Source: Planktothrix agardhii NIES-204
Lineage (GTDB): Bacteria; Cyanobacteriota; Cyanobacteriia; Cyanobacteriales; Microcoleaceae
Assembly: GCA_003609755.1 (NCBI GenBank)
Contig: AP017991.1
Coordinates: forward strand, 1,505,501 to 1,569,500
DNA length: 64,000 nucleotides
Direction of reading: 5' to 3'
Both the position numbers and the translations under genes were made by a program. Shown piece after piece: positions 34,784 to 43,870 of the stretch. The notes under the pieces were generated by a model. The model searched no databases. It saw only the letters and a program-made list of their open reading frames with translations, and was not told where the DNA came from. Within the stretch, counting starts at the first letter, position 1, and every line of letters begins with the position of its first letter.

Positions 34784-35746
34784 ATGCCAACTGTATCTTT
34801 AATTCGGACTCATTCTTATCACCCTCAAATATTAGAAACATCCCTGGAAACTTTACTCGAACCCATGGGAGGAATGACCGCTTTTGTGAAACCGGGCGAT
34901 CGGGTTTTACTCAAACCAAATTTATTAACTGGAAGTCGTCCAACCAAAGAATGCGTCACGCGCCCGGAATTGGTGGCGGCGGTGGCTAAATCGGTGATTC
35001 AAGCGGGAGGAAAACCCTTTTTAGGGGATAGTCCTGCCTTTGGGAGTGCTTTAGGTGTCGCCCGGAAAAATGGTTATTTACCCTTAATTGAATCCTTGAA
35101 TTTACCGATAGTTGAATTTAAAGGAAAACGCTATGAAACCGTCGGGGAAGGGTTCGATCATTTACGGTTAAGTAAAGAAGCAATGGAAGCCGATGTGGTG
35201 ATTAATTTACCTAAATTAAAATCCCATGTTCAATTAACCCTAACCATGGGAGTTAAAAATCTTTTTGGTTGTGTCCCCGGAAAAATGAAAGCCTGGTGGC
35301 ATTTAGAAGCGGGAAAAGATGTTGATCGGTTTGGGGAAATGTTAGTAGAAACTGCTAGGGCAATTAATCCCAATTTAACCATTTTAGATGCTATTATTGG
35401 TCATGAAGGCAATGGCCCCAGTAATGGAGAACCAAAGGAATTAGGGATTTTAGCCGCGGCGGATCATGTATTTTCTTTAGATAGAACTGTTGTTGATCTG
35501 CTTCAGGTTGATCCGAGTTGGGTTCCAACTATTATGGCTGCTCAACGATTAGGATTATGTACCGAATTAGCGGAGATTAATTATCCTTTATTAACCCCTA
35601 AAGAATTACAAATTTCCGATTGGAAATTACCCGCAGCTTTGGTTCCAATTGATTTTGGTTTACCTAGGGTTTTGAAATCTACTTTTCGACACTTTTATAT
35701 TCGTTGGATTAAGGAACCGATGGAAACCTATGGTAATTCTAAGTGA
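34784..35746 (+). CDS. DUF362 domain protein
   Basis: A 320-residue protein with the DUF362 signatures GDRVLLKPNLLTGSRPTKECVTRPELVAAVAKSVIQAGGKPFLGDSPAFGS (given in parts: KPNLL, TRPELV, GDSP), DVVINLPKLKSHVQLTLTMGVKNLFG and DAIIGHEGNGPSNGEP. In other members DUF362 is linked to iron-sulfur or ferredoxin proteins, but this one has no cysteine clusters. Function is unknown. It converges with malate dehydrogenase at 35752 with only 5 bp between stops. Confidence 0.85.
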   Translation: MPTVSLIRTHSYHPQILETSLETLLEPMGGMTAFVKPGDRVLLKPNLLTGSRPTKECVTRPELVAAVAKSVIQAGGKPFLGDSPAFGSALGVARKNGYLPLIESLNLPIVEFKGKRYETVGEGFDHLRLSKEAMEADVVINLPKLKSHVQLTLTMGVKNLFGCVPGKMKAWWHLEAGKDVDRFGEMLVETARAINPNLTILDAIIGHEGNGPSNGEPKELGILAAADHVFSLDRTVVDLLQVDPSWVPTIMAAQRLGLCTELAEINYPLLTPKELQISDWKLPAALVPIDFGLPRVLKSTFRHFYIRWIKEPMETYGNSK

Positions 35747-35751
35747 TTTAT

Positions 35752-36720
35752 CTAGCCTAAAAATTCTAGGGCTTGATTAATTCCGGCTCTAACTGATGTG
35801 CTACATTCCATCAAAGCTTGATGTTCAGATTCGGTTAAATCGAGTTCCAAAATCCGTTCTACTCCCCGACAACCTAACCAGGCGGGAACCCCCAGAAAAA
35901 TATCGTTTAAGCCATATTCCCCTTGTAAATAAGAACAGGCGGGTAACAATCTCAATTGTTGACGTAAAATAGATTCCACCATAATTCTAATCGAAGATGC
36001 CGGGGCAAAATAAGCTCCTCCTGTTTTTAATAATTGTACAATTTCTCCCCCGCCCTGACGGGTACGTTCGACAATTTTATTAATGGTTTTTTGATCAATT
36101 AATTCTGTAATTGGAATCCCATTAACAGTTGTATAACGGGGTAAAGGAACCATTAAATCCCCATGACTTCCTAATACGGTGGCATGAATATTCGCCATAG
36201 ACATTCCTAATTCCATAGCGATAAACGTTTGAAATCTCGATGAATCTAAAACCCCAGCCATGCCCATCACGCGATGGGGTTCAATCTTTGTTGCCTGCCA
36301 AGCAATATAAGTCATAATATCTAAGGGATTAGTCACAATAATAAATACTGCATCCGGGGAATATTGAATTGATTTTTGAGCCGCATCGACAACAATTTTG
36401 GCATTAATACTAATTAAATTATCCCGCTTCATCCCAGGAATTCGAGGCTTTCCGGCAGTTATAACAATAATATCTGAATTAGCAGTATCGCGATAATCAT
36501 TTGTGCCAGTTATTTGTCGATCATGACCTTCCACCGAACCCGCTTGCATTAAATCTAAAGCAATTCCTTGAGGCACTCCTTCTAAAATATCCAATAAAAC
36601 AACATTAGCAATATTTTGTTCAATAATACGCTGGGCGAGGGTACTTCCGACTTTTCCCGCCCCAATAATAGAAACCCGAGTTGAATGACAAGAAGGAGGA
36701 AAAAATGGAATCGATAACAT
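35752..36720 (-). CDS. mdh: Malate dehydrogenase (LDH-like MDH)
   Basis: A 322-residue dehydrogenase. The NAD-binding loop is SIIGAGKVGSTLAQRI, followed by the acidic DILEGVPQG. The substrate-binding arginine loop is TAGKPRIPGMKRDNL; two arginines here favour malate over lactate. The catalytic histidine is in TVLGSHGDLMVPL and the Asp partner in NPLDIMTYI. It interconverts malate and oxaloacetate with NAD. It stands alone, with a tandem TAATAGG array immediately upstream of its start. Confidence 0.92.
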   Translation of the reverse strand: MLSIPFFPPSCHSTRVSIIGAGKVGSTLAQRIIEQNIANVVLLDILEGVPQGIALDLMQAGSVEGHDRQITGTNDYRDTANSDIIVITAGKPRIPGMKRDNLISINAKIVVDAAQKSIQYSPDAVFIIVTNPLDIMTYIAWQATKIEPHRVMGMAGVLDSSRFQTFIAMELGMSMANIHATVLGSHGDLMVPLPRYTTVNGIPITELIDQKTINKIVERTRQGGGEIVQLLKTGGAYFAPASSIRIMVESILRQQLRLLPACSYLQGEYGLNDIFLGVPAWLGCRGVERILELDLTESEHQALMECSTSVRAGINQALEFLG

Positions 36721-36766
36721 AATAGGTAATAGGTAATAGGTAATAGGTAATAGGTAATATTATAGA
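36720..36766. repeat. Tandem TAATAGG(T) repeats upstream of mdh
   Basis: The unit AATAGGT is repeated about six times head to tail (TAATAGGTAATAGGTAATAGG...) directly upstream of the mdh start codon. It occupies the place of the ribosome binding site and promoter, so copy-number changes could alter expression. Confidence 0.6.
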
Positions 36767-36787
36767 AATCCGCACCTTCGAGATAGT

Positions 36788-36896
36788 AAGTACCTAAACA
36801 AAATTAATTACACATCCTCCACCCTGTTCCCTCCCCCCTAGCCCCCCGGGGGCTGTTCCCTCTCTCAACTAGGTAATTTATTTTGTGTAACTACTT
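36788..36896. mobile_element. MITE-C (about 109 bp)
   Basis: The left end AAGTACCTAAACAAAATTAATTAC is an imperfect complement of the right end GTAATTTATTTTGTGTAACTACTT; about 20 of 24 positions match. Between them is a GC-rich palindrome (CTAGCCCCCCGGGGGCTG). There is no coding capacity. It resembles other small elements of filamentous cyanobacteria. Confidence 0.5.
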
Positions 36897-36940
36897 ATTT
36901 CTTTAACTGATAACTGATAATGCGGATGCTTGATGACTGA

Positions 36941-37153
36941 TTAAGCTGATTCTAATTGATCCAATCTTAACCAAATATTAGGGGTGGGAACTTGTCCAAA
37001 TTTAATCAGGGCGTAGTCCCCCCGCAATTCCATGATTTCCCCTTTAGTTTCAAAAATATAAGCAGAAAATCGAGGATCACTAGCTTTTGCTTCTAAGCTG
37101 TTTTCTAACTTTTCCCGAACCGCGTGAACAAAATCACCTTTTTTAATGCCCAT
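36941..37153 (-). CDS. ndhO: NAD(P)H-quinone oxidoreductase subunit O
   Basis: A 70-residue protein: [68 protein letters not shown]. The whole length matches NdhO, a peripheral oxygenic-photosynthesis-specific subunit of the NDH-1 complex on the thylakoid stromal/cytoplasmic side. Another NDH-1 subunit gene, ndhL, starts 300 bp away in the opposite direction, so the two genes share the 37154-37454 interval as a divergent control region. Confidence 0.95.
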   Translation of the reverse strand: MGIKKGDFVHAVREKLENSLEAKASDPRFSAYIFETKGEIMELRGDYALIKFGQVPTPNIWLRLDQLESA

Positions 37154-37318
37154 AACTCGTTAACTTCCCATGGTTATAAAATCTTCCCCAATTTTAAGGG
37201 TTTATCGGGGTATCCGAGCAACCATTGGTGTCAACTTAAGGAAAAATATAGGAGGCGATCGCAACGGGATTAAAATCCAAATTTTTCTGACGGGGGATAC
37301 ATCCTAGTTAAGAGCCTG

Positions 37319-37446
37319 TGAAATAAAGAATCCACTCGGCTTTAGCCAGTGGAGGTTCAACGACGCGGAGAAACTGGGGAGAGGTCACACCCGTTTTTGG
37401 AAAAAATCAAACAGCCCTGTCCCGATTCCCTCCACTGGGTGCTATA
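37319..37446 (+). other. Structured leader-like region upstream of ndhL
   Basis: The gap holds a stem TCCACT-C-GGC-TTTA-GCC-AGTGGA near 37331-37355. The same arm sequence CCAGTGGAGG can instead pair with CCTCCACTGG at about 37430-37439, just before ndhL. Two mutually exclusive pairings in a 5' leader resemble an RNA switch, but I recognise no known riboswitch or sRNA. The upstream part of the gap (37154-37318) has no visible gene. Confidence 0.3.
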
Positions 37447-37454
37447 GTTTAGAA

Positions 37455-37715
37455 TTGTCTGATGTTAAGTGGCTGTTTATTTTTAAACCTGCAATTATGC
37501 TACTGATTACCCTATTACTCTACACCGCTTTAGCGGGTGCTTATTTATTAGTGCTTCCGGCTGCCTTATATGCCTATATGAATGCTCGTTGGTATGTAGC
37601 CAGTTCCTTTGAACGAGCCTTTATGTACTTTTTAGTCTTCTTCTTTTTCCCTGGATTAATTCTTCTGGCTCCTTTTATAAATTTCCGTCCTCAACCTAGA
37701 AAAATTGCCAGCTAA
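37455..37715 (+). CDS. ndhL: NAD(P)H-quinone oxidoreductase subunit L
   Basis: An 86-residue membrane protein if a TTG start at 37455 is used, or 72 residues from the ATG at 37497. NdhL of other cyanobacteria is about 70-80 residues with roughly 20 residues before LYLLVxPA, which favours the TTG. Two membrane helices surround the hallmark [47 protein letters not shown]. NdhL anchors the hydrophilic arm of NDH-1 in the thylakoid membrane. Its stop overlaps the start of the DUF3007 gene by one base. Confidence 0.92.
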   Translation: MSDVKWLFIFKPAIMLLITLLLYTALAGAYLLVLPAALYAYMNARWYVASSFERAFMYFLVFFFFPGLILLAPFINFRPQPRKIAS

Positions 37716-38020
37716 TGCGACGAATTGATGTTATTGCTATTGGAATGCTTGTCTTTTTGACAGGTGGATCGATCTACCTAATTTTACAATGGGTGGGTCT
37801 GAATAGCTTTGATGCTGGCATCTGGAGTCAAACGTTTTTAGTAGGTGGTTTATTTATTTGGTTACTCACTTATTTATTCCGAGTGGGAAGTCGAAATATG
37901 ACCTATAACCAACAACTAAAAAACTATGAAGATGCCGTTTTACAAAAACGACTAGAAGAAATGACTCCAGAAGAACTGGCTCAACTTCAAGCGGAAGTCG
38001 AAGAAGAGAAAAACAAGTAA
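37715..38020 (+). CDS. DUF3007 family membrane protein
   Basis: A 101-residue protein with two membrane helices (residues about 5-26 and 38-58) and a charged cytoplasmic tail (RLEEMTPEELAQLQAEVEEEKNK). This is the DUF3007 family, which in cyanobacteria lies directly behind ndhL. The one-base overlap here (37715) shows translational coupling. The conserved pairing suggests a role linked to NDH-1 assembly or thylakoid function, but this is inference from context. Confidence 0.85.
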   Translation: MRRIDVIAIGMLVFLTGGSIYLILQWVGLNSFDAGIWSQTFLVGGLFIWLLTYLFRVGSRNMTYNQQLKNYEDAVLQKRLEEMTPEELAQLQAEVEEEKNK

Positions 38021-38094
38021 AAATTTTACTATTTTTTTCTTCTCTTGCTCTGCAATAATTGGATAATAAATTAGTCTATTTGAGTTTAATTTTA

Positions 38095-38898
38095 ATGATT
38101 TCTGTTTCTCAATGCTTTGAAGCTTTAAGAACTTCGGACAAAAAAAACTGTGCTTTAATTCCGTTTATTACCGCCGGTGATCCGAACTTAGAAACAACGG
38201 CGAAAGCCTTACAAGTTCTGGATCAAAATGGAGCCGATTTAATCGAATTAGGAGTTCCTTATTCTGATCCGTTGGCAGATGGCCCAGTCATTCAAGCGGC
38301 TGCAACTCGCGCCTTACAAAAAGGAACTCGTTTAGATCAAGTATTAGAAATGGTGGCAACCGTTAGCCCAACGCTGAAAGCCCCCATTATTTTATTTACC
38401 TATTATAATCCCATTTTGCATCGAGGGATTAAACCCTTTTTAGAACAGATTTATCAAGCCGGAGCTAGGGGTTTAGTTGTCCCGGATTTACCTTTAGAAG
38501 AAGCAGAAACCTTACTACAACCCGCCCGTGAAATTGGCATAGAAGTCACGTTACTGGTAGCACCCACTAGCCCTAAAGAACGAATTGAATTAATCGCCCG
38601 TCAATCTCAAGGGTTTATTTATTTAGTCAGTGTCACTGGGGTCACAGGAATGCGATCGCAAGTTCAAACCCGTGTTGAAGATATCCTGAAGGAAATGCGG
38701 AGTCTTACAGATAAACCCATTGGAGTTGGGTTTGGGATTTCTCAACCCGAACAGGCTACCCAAATGCGAAATTGGGGTGCGGATGCGGTGATTGTTGGTA
38801 GTGCTTTTGTCAAACGATTAGCTCAAGGAACACCGGAACAAGCTTTAGCAGATATTGGTCAATTCTGTCAAGATCTAAAAACAGCTATCAGAAATTAG
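38095..38898 (+). CDS. trpA: Tryptophan synthase alpha subunit
   Basis: A 267-residue TIM barrel from the ATG at 38095 ([31 protein letters not shown]). The frame opens at 38059 with a TTG that lacks support. Catalytic Glu is in [19 protein letters not shown] and catalytic Asp in [11 protein letters not shown]; the phosphate loop is GFGISQPEQ. It cleaves indole-3-glycerol phosphate to indole, which passes to TrpB. Located 74 bases after the ndhL-DUF3007 pair on the same strand, as is often seen in cyanobacteria. Confidence 0.95.
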   Translation: MISVSQCFEALRTSDKKNCALIPFITAGDPNLETTAKALQVLDQNGADLIELGVPYSDPLADGPVIQAAATRALQKGTRLDQVLEMVATVSPTLKAPIILFTYYNPILHRGIKPFLEQIYQAGARGLVVPDLPLEEAETLLQPAREIGIEVTLLVAPTSPKERIELIARQSQGFIYLVSVTGVTGMRSQVQTRVEDILKEMRSLTDKPIGVGFGISQPEQATQMRNWGADAVIVGSAFVKRLAQGTPEQALADIGQFCQDLKTAIRN

Positions 38899-39099
38899 GC
38901 TACAAAACCAGGTTTGTAATTCACGGATCTGAGCGGTTAATTGAGGGGTTATGATGTTTTTTGAAGCTTAATGTAGCTTGTTCAACAATTTTTGTGTATA
39001 ATTTCGCTAAGATGTGTTCCGATTAAACAAACACTGCGATCTACTTAATGTTTGAACTCTTGGCTTAATTTTTACGGGTTTCACAGAAAAAAGCAAGAA

Positions 39100-39300
39100 C
39101 GCTGGAAGTATTGTGCTCCCATAAACACATTACCTCCAGCTCCTTGAAACCCTCGTAATGTGCCTTTCTGTTTTTTATTATTGCAAGCTGGCTTAGGGAT
39201 TTCAAGAGGTCTTTTGCAATCACCCACTTTTTCTGGTAATGCAGTCTCTAAGTCTTGAGGGAAGGGGTTTTAAGCCATCAAGCGACCGAGCTTGACAGCA
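39100..39300 (-). ncRNA. Candidate structured RNA, possibly an orphan HEARO/omega RNA
   Basis: Read on the minus strand, this 200-base stretch is full of nested stems: GTCAAGC...GCTTGAT near its 5' end (39279-39297), GGCTTA with TAAGCC, TCAAGA with TCTTGA, GCATTACC with GGTGATTGC, and CCAGCT with AGCTGG. CATTACC can also pair with GGTAATG near the 3' end. The order and the closing GGAGGTAATG...ACTTCCAGCG remind me of the HEARO (omega) RNA found upstream of cyanobacterial iscB genes. No iscB follows on the minus strand, so it would be an orphan. Recognition is from memory. An alternative open frame of about 60 codons in this stretch has no start and is not credible. Confidence 0.45.
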
Positions 39301-39309
39301 AATTACCAA

Positions 39310-39487
39310 AAGGCGGGTTCTCTCTTTAACCCTTCTCTGTGATTTTGAGTCAAATGATCTGGCAGAATAATTATTCAGCTTCACCAATTAAAGTAAACAA
39401 GGCGGGTTCTCTCTTTAACCCTTCTCTGTGATTTTGAGTCAAATGATCTGGCAGAATAATTATTCAGCTTCACCAATTAAAGTAAAC
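39310..39487. repeat. Perfect 89-bp tandem duplication at the end of the CHAT gene
   Basis: Bases 39310-39398 are repeated exactly as 39399-39487. The unit includes the last nine codons and stop of the CHAT gene (39460-39487) plus 61 bases of downstream sequence. The outer copy is non-functional. Exact identity shows a recent event. Confidence 0.9.
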
Positions 39488-42048
39488 GCCGCCCAATAAT
39501 AAGGATCAGGATATTGATTTTTCATCGTTAACATCGCTTGTCGTAACGCTTGGGCTTTGTTGGGTGTCGTCTGTAAGTTCTGATAAAATTGTACCATCAA
39601 TTGAGAGGTTTTTCGATCATCTATAGCCCATAACGACATCACTAAACTCGGAACTCCTGTATTCAAAAACGAACGAGATAACCCAATCATCCCATCCCCG
39701 GTTAACCGTCCAAGTCCAGTGTCACAGGCACTTAAAACCACTAATTCTGCATTTAATTTTAAGTCAAAAATTTCATCCGCCGTTAATAATCCATCCTCCG
39801 AACCCCCAGGAGTTAACGCTACGCTACTATTTAAAGGTTGAATATTATCAACAATTCCGTGAGTAGCAAAATGAATAATTCGAGCAGTTTTCAAGCGTTC
39901 AACTACCGTTGATTCTGTTGCATTGGCTCCAATTAAAGCCGAAGTATTGAACATTTTAGCAATCTCAATCGCTTCTTTTTCAGCATAGCGAAGGGAAGCT
40001 AACGGTTGAGGTTCTTCCCCTGGACTCGTTGCAAGTTTCGGCATTTGTGGATTACCCACAATCACAATATCTTGGGCAGAAGAAGATAAATTTTGCCGTT
40101 GTTTGTGAGTCGTTTCTAACACAGTAATGGCAGGAGACATTACAATTGTATGTTTTTCAATTAAGAATTTTCCTTCCTCATCTACCAAAGCCGCAAAAGG
40201 TAGATAAAATAAAGCATCTGTGGGAACAAAAATTACTCGTTCATCTGGGTTAGTCGGTAATAAATCTTCAATGGGTTTAATTAACAGTTGATGGAGTTCT
40301 TTTAACTCTCGATATTGAGGAGGAGTGCTTGTCAAATTAGAACGAGTTACAACATTAGAACTAGCTGAAGCGGTAATAAAATCACTTCTACAGGCATCAT
40401 TACCAAAGCAACGCGCTGCGAAAATGAGACGACCTAGAGAAGTGTTTTGTTCTTGCCAAAGAAGTTTAAGATCGGTTTGTCTAAACTCAACTTCTCCAGT
40501 GGGCTTAATTACCCAAATATATAATTCTGACGCTAGGTATTGTTCTTTACCGTCTCGTGAAAATTGATCAAAAATCCTAGAATATTGAACAATTGTTGCA
40601 TTTTGTTGTCGAGCAATGGCTTGGAGTTGGGCTAAAGAAACAACCGGAGAAAAGGGTTCTGAATTGGGGTTGAATCGTTGAGTTAATAACTCGACTAACG
40701 CTCTCCCCCGACCTCGTTCAGAAACTTCTAAAGCTGGCTCAGTTTTATTTTGAGCAATTAAAACTTGTTGAAGCAGATTATAGGAACTGCGTTGAGTGTC
40801 GGAAAGAGATACTTTATCGAGGTCGTCTTGAATTCCTTGTCGCAGAGATTCCCTGACTTCGAGACTAGAAAACAGATATTTTTCAGCTTCAGGAAAATTC
40901 TTCAATTTAAACAAAGCAAGACCCAAATTATTGAGAGCAAGTCCTTCTCCATTGCGATCGCCGATTTCACGGAAAATAGTTAAAGACTGTTGAAAAAACT
41001 CTATTGCTTTTTGATATTGTCCTAAGCGATTGTAAGCAAGACCCAAATTATTGAGAGCAAATCCTTCTCCATTGCGATTGCCGATTTCACGGGCAATAGT
41101 TAAAGACTGTTGATAAAACTCAATTGCTTTTTGATATTGTCCTAAGCTACGGTAAACAGAACCCAAATTATTGAGAGCATTTCCTTCTACATTGCGAGCG
41201 CCGATTTCACGGACAATAGTTAAAGACTGTTGAAAAAACTCAATTGCTTTTTGATATTGTCCTAAGCTACGGTAAACAGAACCCAAATTATTGAGAGCAA
41301 TTCCTTCTACATTGCGAGCGCCGATTTCACGGACAATAGTTAAAGACTGTTGAAAAAACTCAATTGCTTTTTGATATTGTCCTAAGCGATTGTAAGCAAG
41401 ACCCAAATTATTGAGAGCAAATCCTTCTCCATTGCGATTGCCGATTTCACGGAAAATAGTTAAAGACTGTTGATAAAACTCTATTGCTTTTTGATATTGT
41501 CCTAAGCTATTGTAAGCAATACCCAAATTACCGAGAGCAAATCCTTCTCCATTGCGATTGCCGATTTCACGGAAAATAGTTAAAGACTGTTGAAAAAACT
41601 CAATTGCTTTTTGATATTGTCCTAAGCGATTGTAAGCAATACCCAAATTACCGAGAGCAAATCCTTCTCCATTGCGATCGCCGATTTCACGGGTAATAGT
41701 TAAAGACTGTTGATAAAACTCAATTGCTTTTTGATATTGTCCTAAGTCACTGTAAGCAATACCCAAATTATTGAGAGCTTTTCCTTCTCCATTGCGATCG
41801 CCGATTTCACGGAAAATGTTTAATGCAGTTTCTAAAGACTGAATTGCGGCTTGGTATTGGCTAGTTGTATTTTGTTGTATTCCCTGCTCTAATAATCGGT
41901 CTGCTTCGGCTTTTCGTTCTGTAACCGTTTGGGCGAATACTCTATTACCCCTCTCAAATTTTTTCCCCAATAGGAGTGGAGAGGGAATTGTTAAGGTTAA
42001 ACTGGTTAATAAAGTGAGTAAAGCGATTAATCCTAGACGTGAGTTCAT
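39460..42048 (-). CDS. Secreted TPR-CHAT caspase-like protein
   Basis: An 862-residue protein. A hydrophobic N-terminus (LGLIALLTLLTSLTLTIPSPLLL) suggests a signal peptide or anchor. Residues about 75-395 are eight TPR units of 40 residues (NNLGIAYxxLGQYQKAIEFxQQSLTIxREIGxRNGEG), nearly identical at DNA level. The C-terminal CHAT domain has the catalytic His in IIHFATHGIVD and the catalytic Cys in LVVLSACDTGLG, as in caspase-like peptidases. Such TPR-CHAT proteins are common in filamentous cyanobacteria; the TPR part would bind a partner and control the protease. Targets are unknown. The 3' end is duplicated downstream. Confidence 0.9.
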   Translation of the reverse strand: MNSRLGLIALLTLLTSLTLTIPSPLLLGKKFERGNRVFAQTVTERKAEADRLLEQGIQQNTTSQYQAAIQSLETALNIFREIGDRNGEGKALNNLGIAYSDLGQYQKAIEFYQQSLTITREIGDRNGEGFALGNLGIAYNRLGQYQKAIEFFQQSLTIFREIGNRNGEGFALGNLGIAYNSLGQYQKAIEFYQQSLTIFREIGNRNGEGFALNNLGLAYNRLGQYQKAIEFFQQSLTIVREIGARNVEGIALNNLGSVYRSLGQYQKAIEFFQQSLTIVREIGARNVEGNALNNLGSVYRSLGQYQKAIEFYQQSLTIAREIGNRNGEGFALNNLGLAYNRLGQYQKAIEFFQQSLTIFREIGDRNGEGLALNNLGLALFKLKNFPEAEKYLFSSLEVRESLRQGIQDDLDKVSLSDTQRSSYNLLQQVLIAQNKTEPALEVSERGRGRALVELLTQRFNPNSEPFSPVVSLAQLQAIARQQNATIVQYSRIFDQFSRDGKEQYLASELYIWVIKPTGEVEFRQTDLKLLWQEQNTSLGRLIFAARCFGNDACRSDFITASASSNVVTRSNLTSTPPQYRELKELHQLLIKPIEDLLPTNPDERVIFVPTDALFYLPFAALVDEEGKFLIEKHTIVMSPAITVLETTHKQRQNLSSSAQDIVIVGNPQMPKLATSPGEEPQPLASLRYAEKEAIEIAKMFNTSALIGANATESTVVERLKTARIIHFATHGIVDNIQPLNSSVALTPGGSEDGLLTADEIFDLKLNAELVVLSACDTGLGRLTGDGMIGLSRSFLNTGVPSLVMSLWAIDDRKTSQLMVQFYQNLQTTPNKAQALRQAMLTMKNQYPDPYYWAAFTLIGEAE
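40900..41830. repeat. 120-bp near-identical tandem repeats inside the CHAT gene
   Basis: The phrase ACCCAAATTA begins a unit at 40921, 41041, 41161, 41281, 41401, 41521, 41641 and 41761, a spacing of exactly 120 bases. Neighbouring units differ by only a few bases over the full length. The repeats encode the TPRs, and unequal exchange could easily change their number. Confidence 0.9.
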
Positions 42049-42149
42049 GGTACTGGGGTAGATACGTCGGGTATTAGTATCAATTTAACCTCGTTTTTGA
42101 GAATCGGCAAGATTTTTTGACAATTGTGATTCAGAGTTTATATGAAATT

Positions 42150-42350
42150 CCTAAATGTTTGCTACAAACCCCCCCTGTAGAGCAGGGCTGTTTCATTTTC
42201 GAGAGCGAATTTGTATGACCTCTCCCCCAACCTCTCCCCTGCAAGGAGAGGGGAGAAAAATTCCTAATATGAAATCTCTGAGAGATTTTAAAATATTAAT
42301 TGCTCCCCCTTCCCTTGCAGGGAAGGGGGCTGGGGGGTTAGGTCACAGAG
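42150..42350. repeat. Patch of GC-rich dispersed palindromes
   Basis: The CHAT-hemA gap contains CAGGGCTGTTTCATTTT (about 42183), CCCCTGCAAGGAGAGGGG (42236-42254) and CCCTTCCCTTGCAGGGAAGGG (about 42307-42329), with TGACCT/AGGTCA-like outer ends at 42217 and 42345. These are intergenic repeats without coding capacity; no gene is seen here. Confidence 0.45.
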
Positions 42351-42360
42351 GTTTATAAAA

Positions 42361-42398
42361 TCTTAAAGCCATCAAAACTCTTGTTGATGGCTTTAAGA
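42361..42398 (-). terminator. Strong hairpin after hemA
   Basis: TCTTAAAGCCATCAA (42361-42375) pairs perfectly with TTGATGGCTTTAAGA (42384-42398) around an 8-base loop. It lies just beyond the hemA stop at 42431 in the leftward direction. Confidence 0.7.
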
Positions 42399-42430
42399 TC
42401 AGGAGTCAGTCTTGAGAAAAAACAGTCAAC

Positions 42431-43729
42431 CTAACTGTATTGTTGACTAGAATTTTTTTCAGGTTCTAAATTAAACAAAGTTTGTAAAGTTTGCATCGCC
42501 CGACGTCGAGCTTCAATATCCTGTTGAGCGCGAAGTTGTACCATTGGATCATGAAGAATTTTATTAACAATTCCTCGCGTTAAAGCTTCAATCACTTCTT
42601 GATGTTTATCAGCAAATTCTGTCCCTAAGCGAGATAAAGCTTTTTCTAATTCCTGTTCTCGAATCGTTTCGATTTTATCGCGTAAACAGTTAATCACGGG
42701 TACTGTTTCTAAACTGCGCCACCAAACATCAAAGGCTTGTACTTCCTCTTCCAATAAAACTTCCGCTTCCTGAGCCATTTGACGGCGACTTTCATGGTTT
42801 TGCGCGACAACCGCTTTTAAATCATCCACATTATAAGCTTGAATATGGGCTAACTCATTCACATCAGTAGCGACATTCCGAGGAACAGAAATATCGACTA
42901 ACATTAGGGGTTGAGATTGGGTTAAAATCGTTTCTAATTTAGCTCGGTCTATAATGGGTTCGGTCGCCGAGGTACTGGTAAATACAATATCAGAATTTGC
43001 CATTACAGACATCATTTCCGACATGGTATAAATTCGTAAATCAGCATCGGGAAATTGATTAGCTAATTCTTTAGCCCGTCCTAATGTCCGATTGAGAATA
43101 GAGATTTGGTTTGCACCTTTAGAGATTAAATGCTGAACCAATAGGCGAGACATTTTGCCCGCACCTAAAATGGCAACTCGATAATTACTTAAGTTCTGGA
43201 CTTTCATCTGTACTAATTCGACCGCAGCCGAACTAATAGAAACTGCTCCTGTACCAATACTGGTCTCGGTTCTGACCCGTTTTCCGGCTGTTAATGCTTG
43301 GGTAAATAAACGGTTTAGAATGCGACTAATTCCTTTATATTGTTGGCTTAATTTATGGGTTTGTTTGACCTGGGATAAAATTTGTCCTTCCCCTAGAACT
43401 AAACTATCTAACCCGGCAGCGACCCTCATTAAGTGCATGATGGCATCATCATGAATTAGGGTAAATAAATGGGGGCGTAATTGTTGTAAAGGTAATTTAC
43501 TTTTTTCCGATAAAAATTGAGTAACTTCCCGAATTCCCGGTTGAGTTTCTGTTGCTACTAAATAAATTTCTAAGCGGTTACAGGTGCTAAGAATTGCAAC
43601 TTCTTCGATATGGGGATAACTTAATAAATGAGCGATCGCAGCATCCAGTTGAGGTTCGGGAATACTCAATTTTTCACGCACCTCAACGGGGGCAGTCTTA
43701 TGACTTAGACCGACAACAGCAATATTCAT
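42431..43729 (-). CDS. hemA: Glutamyl-tRNA reductase
   Basis: A 432-residue enzyme of full length. The N-terminal catalytic domain has the nucleophile Cys50 in [26 protein letters not shown] and [11 protein letters not shown] follow, then the NADPH domain ([16 protein letters not shown]) and a C-terminal helical dimerisation domain. It reduces glutamyl-tRNA(Glu) to glutamate-1-semialdehyde, the committed step of tetrapyrrole (chlorophyll, haem, phycobilin) synthesis. It lies downstream of glpX on the same strand, 141 bp away, but the gap is full of tandem repeats. Confidence 0.96.
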   Translation of the reverse strand: MNIAVVGLSHKTAPVEVREKLSIPEPQLDAAIAHLLSYPHIEEVAILSTCNRLEIYLVATETQPGIREVTQFLSEKSKLPLQQLRPHLFTLIHDDAIMHLMRVAAGLDSLVLGEGQILSQVKQTHKLSQQYKGISRILNRLFTQALTAGKRVRTETSIGTGAVSISSAAVELVQMKVQNLSNYRVAILGAGKMSRLLVQHLISKGANQISILNRTLGRAKELANQFPDADLRIYTMSEMMSVMANSDIVFTSTSATEPIIDRAKLETILTQSQPLMLVDISVPRNVATDVNELAHIQAYNVDDLKAVVAQNHESRRQMAQEAEVLLEEEVQAFDVWWRSLETVPVINCLRDKIETIREQELEKALSRLGTEFADKHQEVIEALTRGIVNKILHDPMVQLRAQQDIEARRRAMQTLQTLFNLEPEKNSSQQYS

Positions 43730-43764
43730 ACAACAGTTGTTATAAATACGGTTTCAAAAATCAG

Positions 43765-43862
43765 TAATCAGTAATCAGTAATCAGTAAATCGCTAATAGT
43801 TTTCCAGTGTTAGTTAAAAAACCAAAAACCAAAAACCAAAAACTGATGACTGATTACTGATG
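43765..43862. repeat. Simple tandem repeats between glpX and hemA
   Basis: AATCAGT is repeated four times around 43769-43799, AAAAACC is repeated about three times around 43820-43843, and TGATGACTGATTACTGATG follows. These are short intergenic repeats of the kind also seen next to mdh and cas4. Confidence 0.5.
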
Positions 43863-43870
43863 CTTAAATT

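Noticed and set aside
39460-42048. CHAT protein as part of a type III-E (Craspase-like) system
   Set aside because: It has a signal peptide, stands alone, and no gRAMP/Cas7-11 gene is nearby; the CRISPR locus here is I-D and 16 kb away.
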